From Styela clava (taxonomy: Eukaryota; Chordata; Ascidiacea; Stolidobranchia; Styelidae): DNA of 64,000 nt. The first letter of the stretch is position 1, and every line of letters begins with the position of its first letter. Below the pieces are notes generated by a model, which made no database searches, was not told the origin of the DNA, and saw nothing but the letters and a program-made list of their open reading frames with translations. Positions 1-12,842 of the stretch are shown in pieces. The stretch is taken from contig NC_135263.1 of NCBI RefSeq assembly GCF_964204865.1, positions 10,213,426 to 10,277,425 on the forward strand, in the 5' to 3' direction. A program made the translations under genes and the position numbers.

Positions 1-1814
1 AATCAAAAACTGATACTATTTTGCGCTACCGCCCACTCAAGCAAATGTTAACATGCGAAATCTTATGTGCCTTGCCTCATGTGAATTTGCCATACTTATG
101 CTTGAACATAAATTTATTGGACATTTTATGAACCATGAATCCAACCTTATGGTTATCCGAATTCAAAACTTAACATATATATACAAAATCTCTCATCTAG
201 AATATAATACTATCCTATAACATCTACATTGTGCAATATATGAAGAAAAGTTAAGCCATCCACTAGAATATAAAATAACATCTTCTTATAATGAGCTCAC
301 CAGCTCGGTAGGATATTTATAAATAATTGAATTCATAACATTCTGTCAAATAGCTGGACAATCAATTAGTTGAACAATCAATTTTAGTAAATTTGGGTTT
401 TCATTTTCATTACAGCATAATCCTGTAATCAGTTCATACTTTCATAGACAGATTGGGAAAGATGGTCTGAGAGTCTGGAGCCCTGATGTAGGCCTACTAG
501 GTATCTGTCTATACTATGGACACTATAAGATTTAACAATTAAATAGATTGAACACCAGAAACAATGAAACACACATCTGCACATGGTAAACACACACTCA
601 AAATTTCTTTGAATGCTCTCACCAAGCCGCACTGGGACCTACGGTACTGGTACCGACTACCTGCATACAGACGACTACTGCTAAGTCTAAACCTTGTACT
701 GCTTTATGATACAGGTAGCGGTAGTACCGGTATGGCACGGTACCGTACTGCTGTATGACCTTCTTATCATGCTCTATCCGTTTATGAAATTTTGTGCTCA
801 GACACCATTCAGCCATTGTTGTTAACATAAACCACCACATCAAACAGGAAATGGATATTGGTACGGTAGCCTACCACGACAGCCATAAACTTATTTAAAA
901 TAATTGCTCTTTCGTCAGATCATTCCAGAATGCCATAAATGTACAATCAGGCCCATCGATTGCGCCTGAGAGCATCCTTAATACCAACCTAAATCAACAC
1001 ATATACTTTGGAATGTTGAAATAGGTGTCATTAGCAATTGTATAAATATAAATTCTGACCGTGAGGTGAAACCACCAGTTATCATCTATCAACTTAGCAC
1101 TCCAGCAACCTACATTTTTACAAGCCGTACAGGTTACGTACGTCCTAGTTGTTAACACTTAACAACTATTAACGTCGATCGGATTTGATACAAAGGTGTT
1201 AGTTATGCAGGTTATGTAACACAACAAAGACGCACAATTTTTCATGGAATATGAAGGTTTAATAATATGTATGTATGTATGTTTATTCGTCTCGTAAAAG
1301 CAATATAAAAGAGTAAGTAAATATAAATACTGAAGACGGGATGTATGCACAAGACCATATTGGCCTAAAACACAGATGTGAGGCATACACCCCTTTTGAT
1401 ATATATAAATTATAATAGGGTAAATCAAATATGTACAATATGCTTCTTTATACAGGCAGTTGTGCAAGGAGGGTGGGTGGATGTGGTAACAGGGATAAGG
1501 GTAGAGTGTACAAAACTGTTTGTACAAAGGAGTTTGTTAGACAAAACAACATCTATAAATAGAGACACAACACAACATCATGAAATATATGAATATAGTA
1601 ATAAAAACTTTTTTTTAAAAAAATTAAGAATTTGGATGAATGTACAACACCATTGAGTGATGATACCACATACTATAAAACGCGGGGAATGGTCAAGTTT
1701 AAAGGGTGTGTACATATATGGTATGCACCACTCAAGGGCGATAGTGTTATAAGTGGTCTATGGCTGTTCTGGCCAAAATGTGACCCTACAGGTTTTGGTG
1801 AAATAGGATAAAGG
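1..1814. other. Intergenic, no gene seen
   Basis: No convincing coding exon on either strand; open frames are short and of random composition. The stretch 640-760 is dense in GTAC/GGTACC-type palindromic words, also seen elsewhere in the window. A short TATG microsatellite lies near 1267-1284. Confidence 0.5.
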
Positions 1815-1816
1815 TA

Positions 1817-2781
<965 letters not shown>

Positions 2782-2783
2782 TA

Positions 2784-3477
2784 TGTATCAAATTACTCAC
2801 TATTGTAAGGTTTTTTTTGAAATTCTGGATTCAGCCAAAAACGATGAAGTTTAAAAAAAAAATTAATAAAAAGCATTTCCACAAAACCTATTATGGTTGC
2901 ATTTCAGCCAGAAGATTAGAAAGGTATAAAGGTACAGTGGGATAGGGAATGATAAGTTATAAAGAGAAGCCATTTTACCATGTCATGGATTTTCCAATGT
3001 AAATTAGAATAATAAAATTATATGGTGCAGAAGAAAAAGTGTGATTCGGTGATAGGTAGCAACAATGGAAATAAATTGAACAGCATGCTACTCAAACAAA
3101 AACCATTGTCCCTACTCCCTACTATTTGTGCATTGAAGTTCCATTGAATTGTACACTATATGAATTCACTTATAACCTAAATTGCTGTTCTTTTGTTGTT
3201 GTCTAATTACGCATGATAATGAAATTAGAATGGTGTGCTAGTTATTAATTCAGTCCATTGTTCTATATTGAATCCGGGTGAAGTATCCTGTGGAGTTATT
3301 GAAATTGTCAGCTGGTCTATGGTGACTGAAGAGGAGGACAGTTTCCTGATAGTTCATTCAATCCAAATAATCAACAGCTCTCCCTTTCAGTGTTGAATTC
3401 ACCTTAAAAAAATATTCTCCAAACAGTAACATGTTCAAAGCAGAGAAAATTGCTAATATGATGATAATATATATTGT
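2784..3477. other. Intergenic, probable 3' tail of the adjacent retroelement
   Basis: AT-rich, with no coding signal. The part nearest 3477 lies just downstream of the stop codon of the minus-strand reverse-transcriptase fragment and is probably its 3' untranslated tail. No clear 3' microsatellite or poly-A end can be defined. Confidence 0.3.
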
Positions 3478-4062
3478 TTAAGTTTGGAACAAAATTCTGA
3501 GTTTGATTTTGAATTTTTTGATGTCATCGGATAGGGAATTCCAAGCTTTTGGTCTACATACTGCGATTGATTCTTGTGAAATACTTTTACTGACAAATGG
3601 AATAAAAAAATTATCTTTATTTCTGCTGTTTGAATTTGGGTTTGCTTGGAACAGGCTGTTCAGGCTGGACGGAAGCTCTCCAATGTGACAAGAGAACATC
3701 ATAGTACATAGTTCGAATTTAGCTAAATCCACAACTCGTAGTAGCCTATGCTCTTTAAATAAGTCATCAATTTTTTCGCGATTACCTCTATGAAAAACTC
3801 TTCTAATAAAGCGATTGCAAACACTTTGAATTTTTTTGAGAATGGACGATTGGCGATGAACATAAGCTGAAGCACAATAACGAATATGGCTTTCTATCAG
3901 AGAGTGGTATAGAGATATTAAACAAGATGTATTTAAGTTGTTGGCTATTTTCGTAATGGCACTAAGAGACGACCTTGTTTTCGATAGAACCATATTGGTG
4001 TGTTGTTTCCAAGACAATTTATCATCGATCATTACACCCAGAAAGCGAGTCTGATTAACTCT
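3478..4062 (-). pseudogene. Non-LTR retrotransposon ORF2, 3' fragment (CR1/Jockey/L2-like), 5' truncated
   Basis: The minus-strand frame opens inside the reverse transcriptase, reading RFLGVMIDDKLSWKQH at its start. This is the usual FLGV-x-ID-L-W-H block just after the catalytic palm. The frame continues about 190 residues through SLIESHIRYC, SILKKIQSVCNRFIRRVF and KAWNSLSDDIKKF to a stop. These blocks are typical of the RT thumb and C-terminal part of CR1, L2 and Jockey-type animal LINEs. The endonuclease, the palm with its YxDD box and all upstream sequence are missing, the usual 5' truncation of LINE insertions. The frame is open but cannot encode an active enzyme. The exact clade is not decidable from this piece. 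Confidence 0.8.
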
Positions 4063-4305
4063 TTAATACTACTAACTAATTAATACTTGTGATCAAGTCG
4101 AAATTATTGTGAAAGAGAACGAGAGATTTATTGCCACAAAAACAAAATCAACACTATTATAAACATAATACAATAAAAAAAATATTTCAGCAGTAACAAC
4201 AGTGATTGATTATAGTATTATGCGGGTCGGTGTGCAGTACCGATAAAGGTCATCTAGGCTCCCGATGGACCTTTCCTCGACCTTTGACCCTCGAAAAATT
4301 CTTCC

Positions 4306-4640
4306 TATAGAGGACTTGCACGGGTCACGTGACTTTGTTACTGGACGGCAATAAAACAAAAACGTCCATTTGGCTCCTGTCAGTTGCAAGTCGGATTATA
4401 CATTTCCGTTTTGTTTGGCTGTTGAAAATGATTATTTCGTATTGTTCCGTTGGCTGTACGTATAGTATAGACAGCGAAATGGATCTTCAGTTGTATTCCA
4501 CTGATTTCAAAAGATCCGGAACGTCGCGCAATGTGGATATCATCTACGGTATTGCCTATTGGCAGAATTGCTTGGTGTCAAGTCCAGAAGCCATCTCACT
4601 TGTGTTTCACTGTTTGCGGACAGCACTTCGTTGATGGTCA
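4306..4640 (+). repeat. Left arm of inverted repeat (THAP gene head)
   Basis: From the TATAGAGGACTTGCACGGGT word at 4306, the sequence matches the reverse complement of 6932-7269. It runs through a presumed 5' leader and into the THAP coding segment. The two copies differ by substitutions and small indels, so they are not recent. Confidence 0.75.
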
Positions 4641-4671
4641 GCTCTACTCCCATCGAGGGTGGTTCACATGA
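4428..4671 (+). pseudogene. THAP-type zinc finger, broken copy
   Basis: From the ATG at 4428 the frame reads MIISYCSVGC, the first two zinc-binding cysteines of a C2CH THAP finger, then FKRSGTSRNVDIIY and YWQN. Compared with the minus-strand copy at 6932-7153, a small deletion shifts the frame after the WQN motif. The remaining half, with CGQHFVDG (Cys-x2-His pair), then continues in another frame to a TGA at 4669-4671. THAP fingers bind DNA and occur in host regulators and in P/Kolobok-type transposases. With the frameshift this copy cannot make a full finger. Confidence 0.65.
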
Positions 4672-4760
4672 CCGCTGATCGGTTACGACAATTCCCCACC
4701 ATCCAAGTCCATGCTTCTGAAAACAAATAACTGGCTCCCCCCCAGATAAATCCTATCCTA
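4655..4760 (+). mobile_element. tRNA-derived SINE, partial body
   Basis: This segment (GGGTGGTTCACATGACCGCT through the AACAAATAACTGGCT word) matches the middle of the SINE family also present at 6482-6690 (-), 36200-36518 (+) and 62028-62355 (-). The tRNA-like head is missing here. Confidence 0.6.
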
Positions 4761-4902
4761 ATGGTGCTTGTACAACTGATCCAAAATTTCTTTTTATTGT
4801 CATTGGTAAAAAAGATATGCTACCCGGAATCAAATTCATTTACGACTAGTGGCTGTGGTGGGATATGGACATAAATTTCACACTCCTTGATCGTTAGATT
4901 TT

Positions 4903-5199
4903 ATGAAAACTCTGTACCCATTATCTTACAGATATGGGTGCGACCATGGAATAGATGGATGGCAAAGTATAAGTTACAACAAGACCACAGTGGCACAAGA
5001 CCTCAGCTTGCGTGACTTGATAATACATCCTCAGTATCCATTTATTGATGCTTATCGTAATGACAAAGTAACTTGTGATTACTGTGGATTGGTGGAGATA
5101 AAGTGTCTATTGTGCTTGAACGAAAGCAACTTCAATACGACCCATTCAAGAATTTTTTGTTTTGTTTTGGTGGGTCTGATAGTGAAGGTTTCAGTCTAA
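4903..5199 (+). pseudogene. YqaJ-type (lambda-exonuclease fold) nuclease fragment
   Basis: The 98-codon frame contains YRYGCDHGIDGWQSI, then LIIHPQYPFIDAYRND and CDYCGLVEIKC. The order matches YqaJ-like recombinase nucleases of invertebrate elements: a YG-x2-E helix, an 'h-P-x-YP-aliphatic-GASPDG' strand, then 'CG-x-LEIKC'. The E-x-K pair is kept, but the aspartate expected in the ASPDG turn appears as Asn in this alignment (YRND), and the upstream helix reads YGCDHG. A 3' splice-like TTATCTTACAG lies at 4921-4931, so the true exon may begin at 4932. THAP and YqaJ domains occur together in some invertebrate proteins (recalled knowledge), so this is probably the downstream part of the gene that starts at 4428. 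It looks decayed. The assignment rests on motif order only. Confidence 0.45.
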
Positions 5200-6480
5200 A
5201 GTTGGACACCGATACTATAACCAAATACAGTTGCCAATGAAACTTAGCGAGGCGTAATATTGCGACTTTGTGATCTGAAAGAAAATTCTGATGGGTAGCC
5301 GGCTAGCCGCAACCCTTTGTTTAAAGAATATTATGAGATATGACATAAGAGTCTAAACTTTTATTTGAGAGGGGTGTGACCCAAGCTAATTTGCAAATGG
5401 TATTCATGGTACCAAATGTATCACACACTTTACAGTAATTATAAATTATATTTGAAAAATAAAGCACATCAAAAATGTTTTTTCAAAAAACAATTGGTTT
5501 TATCTGCAGATACTAGGTTGATATTGAGATTGACCATTTCAATGCTAAATTTTCTTTAGTCAAAAGGCACACTTGATTTGCAAAGATTTGTGAATGCGCA
5601 CAGTACACTAATTTGTCTAATGTTTCGATTCCATAGGCAGGAGGTTGTGGATCGGTGCTGCTCAGGATGGGATATTTTTGCCTATAAATGCATATTACGT
5701 GTTTCACATGAATCCATCGTGCTCAGATTTGACTGTTTTCAAGGTCTGAAGGCTCCAACAGCCTAATTTTATCGGTACACAAGAGAATTTTCAGTGTGGC
5801 ATGCATGAGTCAGTTGGAGTCACTGACCTCAAGATATCTATAAGCAAGGATAAGATAACCTGGAAGTAACATTCCATAATTTAGAGTAAAAAATGTATCT
5901 GCCTCCACAGCCCTTTTAAATGGAAGATATGATGCCTCGGGGGTAATTTTTTATCAAATATTTTACAGTATTATGGTTCTAGTGAAAAGGGGTGTAGGCG
6001 GCTTCTTTTAAAGTGTGGTAGGTCTAGTCGAAAGACACATTGAATGTTTATGCTAACAACTGCAAAGTAATATTGCAACGCATTCAAGTTAACAGAATTT
6101 GTTGAAATGGTCCTGCCTTTTGCCTTTCTTCAAAATCCCCCTTTTTCTAACTATTCTCTTCCTCTCTGGAGATGGCGAAAATTCAAATATCGATGGGACA
6201 TATAAGCAGCTGATAATGGGTTATCTTCCCTTTTTCCTGAAAATAAATTAAACACTAATCATCATTTGACAGTGCCAAGTTTGTGTATCAGATCAGTGAT
6301 AAATCACCTGCTAACTAATAAAACAATCAGACAACACCTTCTGACCATTAATGAAGATTTCTTTCAATTTAAAACGCAACTATGCCTACCAATGTGGGTA
6401 GTTTTTAGGATTTATCTGTGGTTGGGGACAGATTGCAAGGGGCAACATCGTACGATTACCATTCTATGTCGGGAATAGTT
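5200..6480. other. Interior of the THAP/YqaJ region, unassigned
   Basis: Only short frames on both strands. The stretch may hold introns or decayed exons of the same element, but no domain can be recognised. Confidence 0.3.
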
Positions 6481-6481
6481 A

Positions 6482-6690
6482 GCCAGTTATTTGTTTTAGA
6501 AGCATGGACTTGATGGTGGGGGATGTCGTAATCGACCAGCGGTCGTGTGAACCACCCTCAGTGGCAGGAGAGCTGCAATCGCCTCGCACATAACTACGCC
6601 CGCATGGGATTGAAACCTGTGAAACTCCCAGGGGAATCAGAGATTCGGTGGCGAGCGTATTCTTAAATGGAGAATTCAATTGAATTCTAG
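6482..6690 (-). mobile_element. tRNA-derived SINE copy
   Basis: On the minus strand this reads from AATACGCTCGCCACCG through a B-box-like CAGGTTTCAATCCC to the family body (GGGTGGTTCACACGACCGCT) and the AAACAAATAACTGGCT end. It carries part of the tRNA-Leu/Ser-like head. The 3' tail found at 36,500 and 62,030 is absent. Confidence 0.7.
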
Positions 6691-6931
6691 TTATTTTTTG
6701 GCGTAAGCACTGGCGTTAAACTTTAGTTATCTATTCAACTTTTTACACTTACTAATAGATTACCTGCTAACTAGGGAAACAATACCTAATGGCAATTATT
6801 GATTATTACCTTACACGAGTCAAGTCTGCAAGTAGGCCTACGCCTAGGCCTACCAATAACAGTAGTTTGTCATCTGCTTTCCATTGAAATGAGGGAGCTT
6901 ATGAATATTTTAAAAAAATGATAACGGCACA

Positions 6932-7153
6932 TTATGACTCACCATCAACGACGTGCTGTCCGCAAACAGTGAAACACAAGTGAGATGGCTTCTGGACTTG
7001 ACACCAAGCAGTCCTGCCATTCTGCCAATAGATAATATCCACATTGCGCGACGTTCCGGATCTTTTGAAAACGGTGGAATATAACTGAATATCCATTTCG
7101 TTGTTTATACTATACGTACAGCCAGCGGAACAATACGAAATAACCATTTTCAA
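6932..7153 (-). CDS. THAP-type zinc finger exon, open copy
   Basis: This 73-codon minus frame reads MVISYCSAGC (first Cys pair), YWQNGRTAWC (the conserved Trp region) and VCGQHVVDG (Cys-x2-His pair), a complete C2CH THAP signature without internal stop. Just after VVDG the sequence is GTGAGT, a consensus 5' splice site at about 6951-6956, so this is likely a first exon encoding the finger. No downstream exon could be found on the minus strand. THAP proteins are sequence-specific DNA binders or transposase N-termini. Because the upstream ~115 bp is shared with the broken inverted copy at 4306, I favour a transposon-derived origin over a host regulator. Confidence 0.5.
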   Translation of the reverse strand: MKMVISYCSAGCTYSINNEMDIQLYSTVFKRSGTSRNVDIIYWQNGRTAWCQVQKPSHLCFTVCGQHVVDGES

Positions 7154-7269
7154 CAGCCAAACAAAGCGGAAACGTAAAATCTGACTTGCAACTGACAGGA
7201 GCCAAATGGACGTTTTGTTTTATTGCCGTCCAGTAAACAAGGTCACGTGACCCGTGCAAGTCCTCTATA
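6932..7269 (-). repeat. Right arm of inverted repeat (THAP gene head)
   Basis: Reverse-complement partner of 4306-4640. Identity begins abruptly at the shared word TATAGAGGACTTGCACGGGT (7269 downward). Confidence 0.75.
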
Positions 7270-9238
7270 CTTTACCATTGCAAAATTTTTTAAGAGTGCT
7301 TTTGCGAGTTGGTGCCTGTAAAATGGGGTATGTGTTTCAAACCATCATTATGATTCATCACATACAACAATCTGTTTTTCAAAAGTACCGGTAAAGAATT
7401 TTAGCATAGTCTATCACTATCACAGCTATTTCTACACTAATTTTTTATTACAGGAATTAAATTTAAACTCCTAGGAAGACAGAGTGATCATTGAATTATC
7501 TGATTTATATTTAGGTTTCCGAACACAACTAACGAATAGAGTTCAAAAACGCGAAAACGAGGTAATGTTCACGACCACGCTTGAAAATCTGGCTGAGTGA
7601 GAAAAGTGTCTGAGCGGACGCGAAAAGGGAGCATTGTTACGACACTTTTTGCATCTTGCTGATTGGCCAATGTCACGAAGTAAACAAGGAAGTCGATGCC
7701 CGGGGAAAGGTTCATCCCGACCGTTGTGTATATGCTGTATATAAGTTCATCTTGGCATATATTACCATTGGTATAAATATAAATAGGATAAAAAAAAAGA
7801 TAGGAATGAGTCGCCAATTTAAAGATATAACAAAAACAGCCCTCTATCTGTGCTTAAAATATACCAACAATTTAAGGTCCACGTAGTTAGGATGAAAAGA
7901 GTTCTCAACAGAGACGATCGATATGCGACGGCAAATGACACTAATAATATATTTAGCTCTGTAATTAACGGTTTTTATCAACATCTTTTAGAATAGGTAT
8001 GGAAATATTGTCCGGTACGAGTTGGTTCCTAACTGGAAAGAAATATTAAGTGGTTAGAACTTATAACACATAATATTTAAAAAAACGCTCACGTGTCTAA
8101 TCTATCAAATAAAAGACCGTTATACCGATTTATATAATCTCCTCAAGCCTGCTATTTAACTTGTCACATCATAGGTATAAAACCTATCTATCCATAATAA
8201 TTTTAATAACTCAAAGTAGTATAAATATATAAATAAAATAGGACAAATTACTTAATAAACGCCTTATACACGAGAATACTGACTCTCTAATATATTTGTT
8301 GAAGGTTTTTCTTTTTATTCTTTTTTCTTATTTTTGTTTTCTTGCCTTAATTCCTTTCTCTCTCACTCTTTCATCTCTTCTCTATTACTCTCTTCTACAA
8401 TTCTTACTGTTTTATTTTCTTTATCCTGGATGAGACGGACATCACGTGACACGGAGAGTTGGCATGGGTGTGCATCAAGGTGCACTTCTCCAAGATCTCT
8501 TTTGTCACGGAAATGTTCGTCGAATCTAGACCTCTGTTTTCTCTTGGTGGTTTATTTTTTTTTACCTCTCTACAGGTTTTAAAGGAAAGAACATCTAACA
8601 GCCTCCCCTGAAAAGACGTAAGTTTAAAACAAGGTAAGTGGTCGAGGCCTACTGAATAATAGTAAAAAAGTATTATCAAGTCATTAAAGGCAATTTAGGA
8701 TTTTGAGAGGTCGTGTATTGTTTGAAGCTGGACATGTCCGAAGAATTAAAACAATCAAATATTTCAAAAGAAGATTTTTTTTGGACACAGACGGGATCAA
8801 AAAAGGACAAGAAAAAATATCATCACAGATTGAGCAATAGAGCGCATGACGGTATCATTTGACACCTCAATTAGTTCACGCACGAGAATTCTCGCGATGG
8901 AGACATGAAAAAAACAGTAACAATCACTGAATATTGTATAGTTGCTACCAACATTTATAAGTATTTATTTATACATACTTGATGGAAAACTGGGATATTA
9001 ATATATGACCGCAATTAAATATACAGTTCACTCATTACAAAAAGTACGCAAGATGTCGGAATCTTACGTCGGAATGCATTAAAAAATCAAATGTTGAGAA
9101 AAAACAAGTCATCTTGTGTATCCAACGTATTGGGTTGTGAGTACATGACCTATTACAGATGTAAAGTAATTATCCCTAAAAAGGACGGTAACGTTCTATG
9201 AAAATCCAATTGCCTTGATTATACATTATTCAGCATAC
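7270..9238. other. Intergenic, no gene seen
   Basis: AT-rich, with T-rich tracts near 8300-8420. No frame looks like protein-coding sequence. Confidence 0.45.
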
Positions 9239-9246
9239 CGTATTAC

Positions 9247-9414
9247 CAGTGGTGGGATTCAAATTTTTTGTCAGCCGGTTCCAACATACAAATGTCATAT
9301 TTTCAGGTGGTTTTGTTACAAAAAGTCATGTAACGCTAACCGGTTCGCTGATCTCATAAAATTCCGTCAGACGGTTCCATAGAACCGGTGCGAAACGGCT
9401 GAATCCCACTACTG
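9247..9414. mobile_element. hAT-type MITE (168 bp)
   Basis: Inverted ends CAGTGGTGGGATTCAAAT and GCTGAATCCCACTACTG enclose a short non-coding body rich in CCGGTT. It is flanked by a perfect 8-bp duplication CGTATTAC at 9239-9246 and 9415-9422, the hAT signature. Confidence 0.93.
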
Positions 9415-9422
9415 CGTATTAC

Positions 9423-10692
9423 CCATATTACTACCAAGACCCCATATGAACTCATATATCATGCAAAATGACAATATAATACTTAGAGAGTTTGACAAAA
9501 AAAAATTTCGATTAGTTGTAGATAGGGCTTGTCTAAATTCATGTGGATTACGAGAAATTGATTTGAGTACCAAATAAAGAAAATGACGGTTGTTGCATCC
9601 GAGAATTTCCAGGGCTGGTTTGCAGGTTTCTGCGCGACCCTATCGCCGTGAATTAGTCATCAGGCACGACATGCGCGCGTTTGGTCGGATCTCCCTTCCA
9701 TAATTTATGACAAAAATAGGGTTATTATTCGAAGTGTTCCGGAAAAGACTATTCTGATATATTACGCAAAAACTATCAAAATATACCTCAATTGAAAGGT
9801 GTAAACTGGAATGTATTGTAGCTAAAGCAATACTATCAGTGCACAAACAACTAATTGCGAAAAGGACATTCATAATATAAAGATTTCTTTCGATTTGACA
9901 TGGTGTATGACCATACATAGCTACATTTTCGACATTTGTAGCGGGGTCTTTATTGGTATATTTCTTTACCGTTGAATATATTGTGTTTATAATATTTGCT
10001 TGGTGATTCGTTGATACTTCATTTCTGGTCGGATGTCGCGAAGGAGTGTTTTAATATTCCAATATTCTGTTGTCTTATTTTCCACCACTCGTCAGTGTTC
10101 TGAAGGCAGTGCCTAATTTGTCATTGTGCAAGCTGACTGAAGCCTACGGCCCTCAAGCCCTGGAAGGCCTCGACAGTTTAAAATCCCCGAAAAAACAATT
10201 TGTTTATTTTTCAATTCATTTAATGAGTCTTATCCCAAATATTTACCGCTTAAAAAATGAGATACGGTCAAATAAATAAATTGTTAGAATTTGAAGAACG
10301 GATCTAAGAATTTTTTACTATTTCGGATCTTTATTTTATCGTGGACCTGTTTATTTCAATAAATGGATTGATAATTTTATTTTATCAGTAATGTTTTATT
10401 TATGAGTAATTGGGTCGTGCCACCCCCATCAACTAAAACGGATATGGCGTCAGATTTCTATGATGTTTTATCACAGTTTAAAGTTTCTTAGAATAAAATT
10501 CTACTTACTCCCCAATTTACTTGAGTAGTTAGCATATGCATCATATCTGTAACAAATATTTTGTATTTCATGCAATTTAAAACTTATTCATGATATAGTA
10601 TTATATTTTACATAAAAACGCGGGAGGTTTATTATGACGCAATAATGGATATTTATGCCTCCTAGATGAAGCGGGGTCTCACAAATGACATA
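9423..10692. other. Intergenic, no gene seen
   Basis: Low-complexity AT-rich sequence with several short open frames of no recognisable composition. Confidence 0.4.
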
Positions 10693-10700
10693 GCCTAGGG

Positions 10701-11615
10701 CAGTGGTTCTCAACCTTTTATGGCTCGTGCCTCGTGGCCCACTTCTGGCGCCTTATTGCTCTTGCGGACCCCCTGTACGTCATTCCAAAAACTAAACGTG
10801 TTGGATTGTATGATGTTTTACGACATTTTATGGAATGCAAAAACAAACCACAGACAAGAAAGGCCAAGTTTTTTATTATACAATCAATTGGAATCTCGAG
10901 CTTGTCTGACGTGGTTCCTGATATTAGGCACCGTCTTTGATATAGCAAGACGAATGTCACTGTCAACCTTGAGACGGTTTTGATGCTAACAAGATCAGAA
11001 AAAACAGATTTGCACAAATAGGTTTGTAACAAATTGAACAAGCAGAACTGAGGTCAACGTCTTTCACCTGCGCCTAATTTTGTCACTTCACTATGCTCTG
11101 GGTGTGTCTGCTGCAAGTGACGCTTAAGCTTTGATGGCTTCGTTGCTGAGGACAGCATAACATAAAACGCATTGCGGTTTTTCCTTGCCACCCTCTCACA
11201 CTGAGGTAAACGCCATTTCAAGATAACTTTCCAAGTACTTTTTTGATTTAGCCATGCTTGTTAAGTTTTAGTAAGCAACACAATCTTCTTTGTTACACGT
11301 TGGATATAGAACAACTAGATAGGCTACTTCGCTTCAAATAAGAACGTGACCAACGACCACATGCCCTTGAAATCACTGTAGCTGCGTTCTCGTATTTATC
11401 ATTGTGATGTCAGAACTCGTATTTGTCACAATAGGTCTACGGGAGGTAAATCGAAATAGTTTTTGTAGGCTATTGTCACATTTTCATAGGCAGCAAATGT
11501 CCGAGCGTGTTACAAAAAAAAAAAAAAACGATAATAAACTGCAAATAATTTCCTAAAATCTTAATTTAATCGCGGAACCCCTGGAAATTCTTCGCGGACC
11601 ACCGGGGGACCACTG
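10701..11615. mobile_element. hAT-type non-autonomous element (915 bp)
   Basis: It begins CAGTGGTTCTCAACC and ends GGGGGACCACTG. The flanks are GCCTAGGG (10693-10700) and GCCTAGCG (11616-11623), an 8-bp duplication with one mismatch. No transposase domain is readable inside, so it is a deletion derivative. Confidence 0.85.
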
Positions 11616-11783
11616 GCCTAGCGCCTAGGCAGTGTTTCTTAAACTGTGTGCCGCGGCACACTAGTGAGAGATTCTCAAGTGTGCCGCGCAGCTTTTTGAA
11701 ATTCTAGAAAATAAGCTGTTTGTATTACACATAGATATACATGCAACTTGTGAGATTTGAATATCCATAATTAATATTTAGAC

Positions 11784-12503
11784 CAGTGGTTCTTAAACTT
11801 TTTGAGCCGCGCCCCCCTTTGAAAAATTGTTTAGGCATAAAACGCTTCGGAGTACAACTTCGCCATTCACTGTCGTATGTATAAAGCCAAATAGTGGTTG
11901 GTCATCATACATTCTCGTTTTCCCCCTCAGTTTGCAACACCTGGTAAAGTCAAACTAATTTTCAAGTAAAACTAAACACGCAATAAACCTATGCTTTAAT
12001 GTATTTTCTGCTTAAACGTTTACATAAGATACGTGAATTTCAATCAATTGTTTACTTCATCACTATTGAGCGATGCCAAAATTATTTGCTGTGTGTTAAA
12101 AATATGCAACGATTACAGACTTCCTGGCTGCTTAATGTTTCAAACAAAATGGAGAAGTACAAATGAATTTATGTAAATTTAAAAGCAGTTCATTTTTTAA
12201 TAGTTATTATGCATGTGGACGTTTCCCCGGCCCTTGACCGCTGAAAAATGAAGTCGCTAAGGCGTTGCGTTTGCATTTTGTTTAAATCTCGATTGTTTTC
12301 GTTAGCGTGGCGTGCTATTTCGGCCGTAAAAATCTTGATTTCGGTGTTTATTCTCATTTCCCTCGACATATTCTTGTGTCGCGAAGACGATTATAATTAC
12401 TTTTTTTGTTCTCGAATGGAACCATGACACCTCTGAAGTAAACGAGTTAGCTGTTATTATATAATCATCAGCGACGAGATGCCCCCCAGTTTAAGAACCA
12501 CTG
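11784..12503. mobile_element. hAT-type element (720 bp), nested
   Basis: Ends CAGTGGTTCTTAAACTTTTT and CCAGTTTAAGAACCACTG are inverted. A perfect 8-bp duplication ATTTAGAC is present at 11776-11783 and 12504-12511. No transposase can be read. Confidence 0.93.
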
Positions 12504-12628
12504 ATTTAGACTGATAATATTATTGCATTTGCCTTGTCGTTGTAGTAAGAATTGCATTGTGATGTCATAGTGTTTTGTAAAAAAAAGACCCCACCTTCCA
12601 CCATGTTCATTTGCGCGTTCAGTTAGGC

Positions 12629-12842
12629 CAGTGGTCGGCAAAATTTATGTACTTGCGGGCTGAATATACACAATTCTTTCGCTTACGAACAATCGCCACA
12701 TTTAATATATTATCCAACAATATATTGATTTTATTTTCTTATTCTCAATATGAAAGATGATGTGGTTATGGCAACTTAGTTGCCCGCAGTACGTCGTTCA
12801 AATGACGATCTGGCAAGCGAGGACGAAGTTTGCCGACCCCCG
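12629..12842. mobile_element. hAT-type MITE (214 bp), nested
   Basis: Begins CAGTGGTCGGCAAAATTT and ends AAGTTTGCCGACCCCCG. Flanks AGTTAGGC (12621-12628) and AGTTGGGC (12843-12850) match at 7 of 8 positions. Confidence 0.8.

Noticed and set aside
8404-8679. Overlapping open frames near 8.4-8.6 kb, one reading GVHQGALLQDLF (reminiscent of an RT motif)
   Set aside because: No neighbouring RT blocks in any frame; the resemblance is too short to support.
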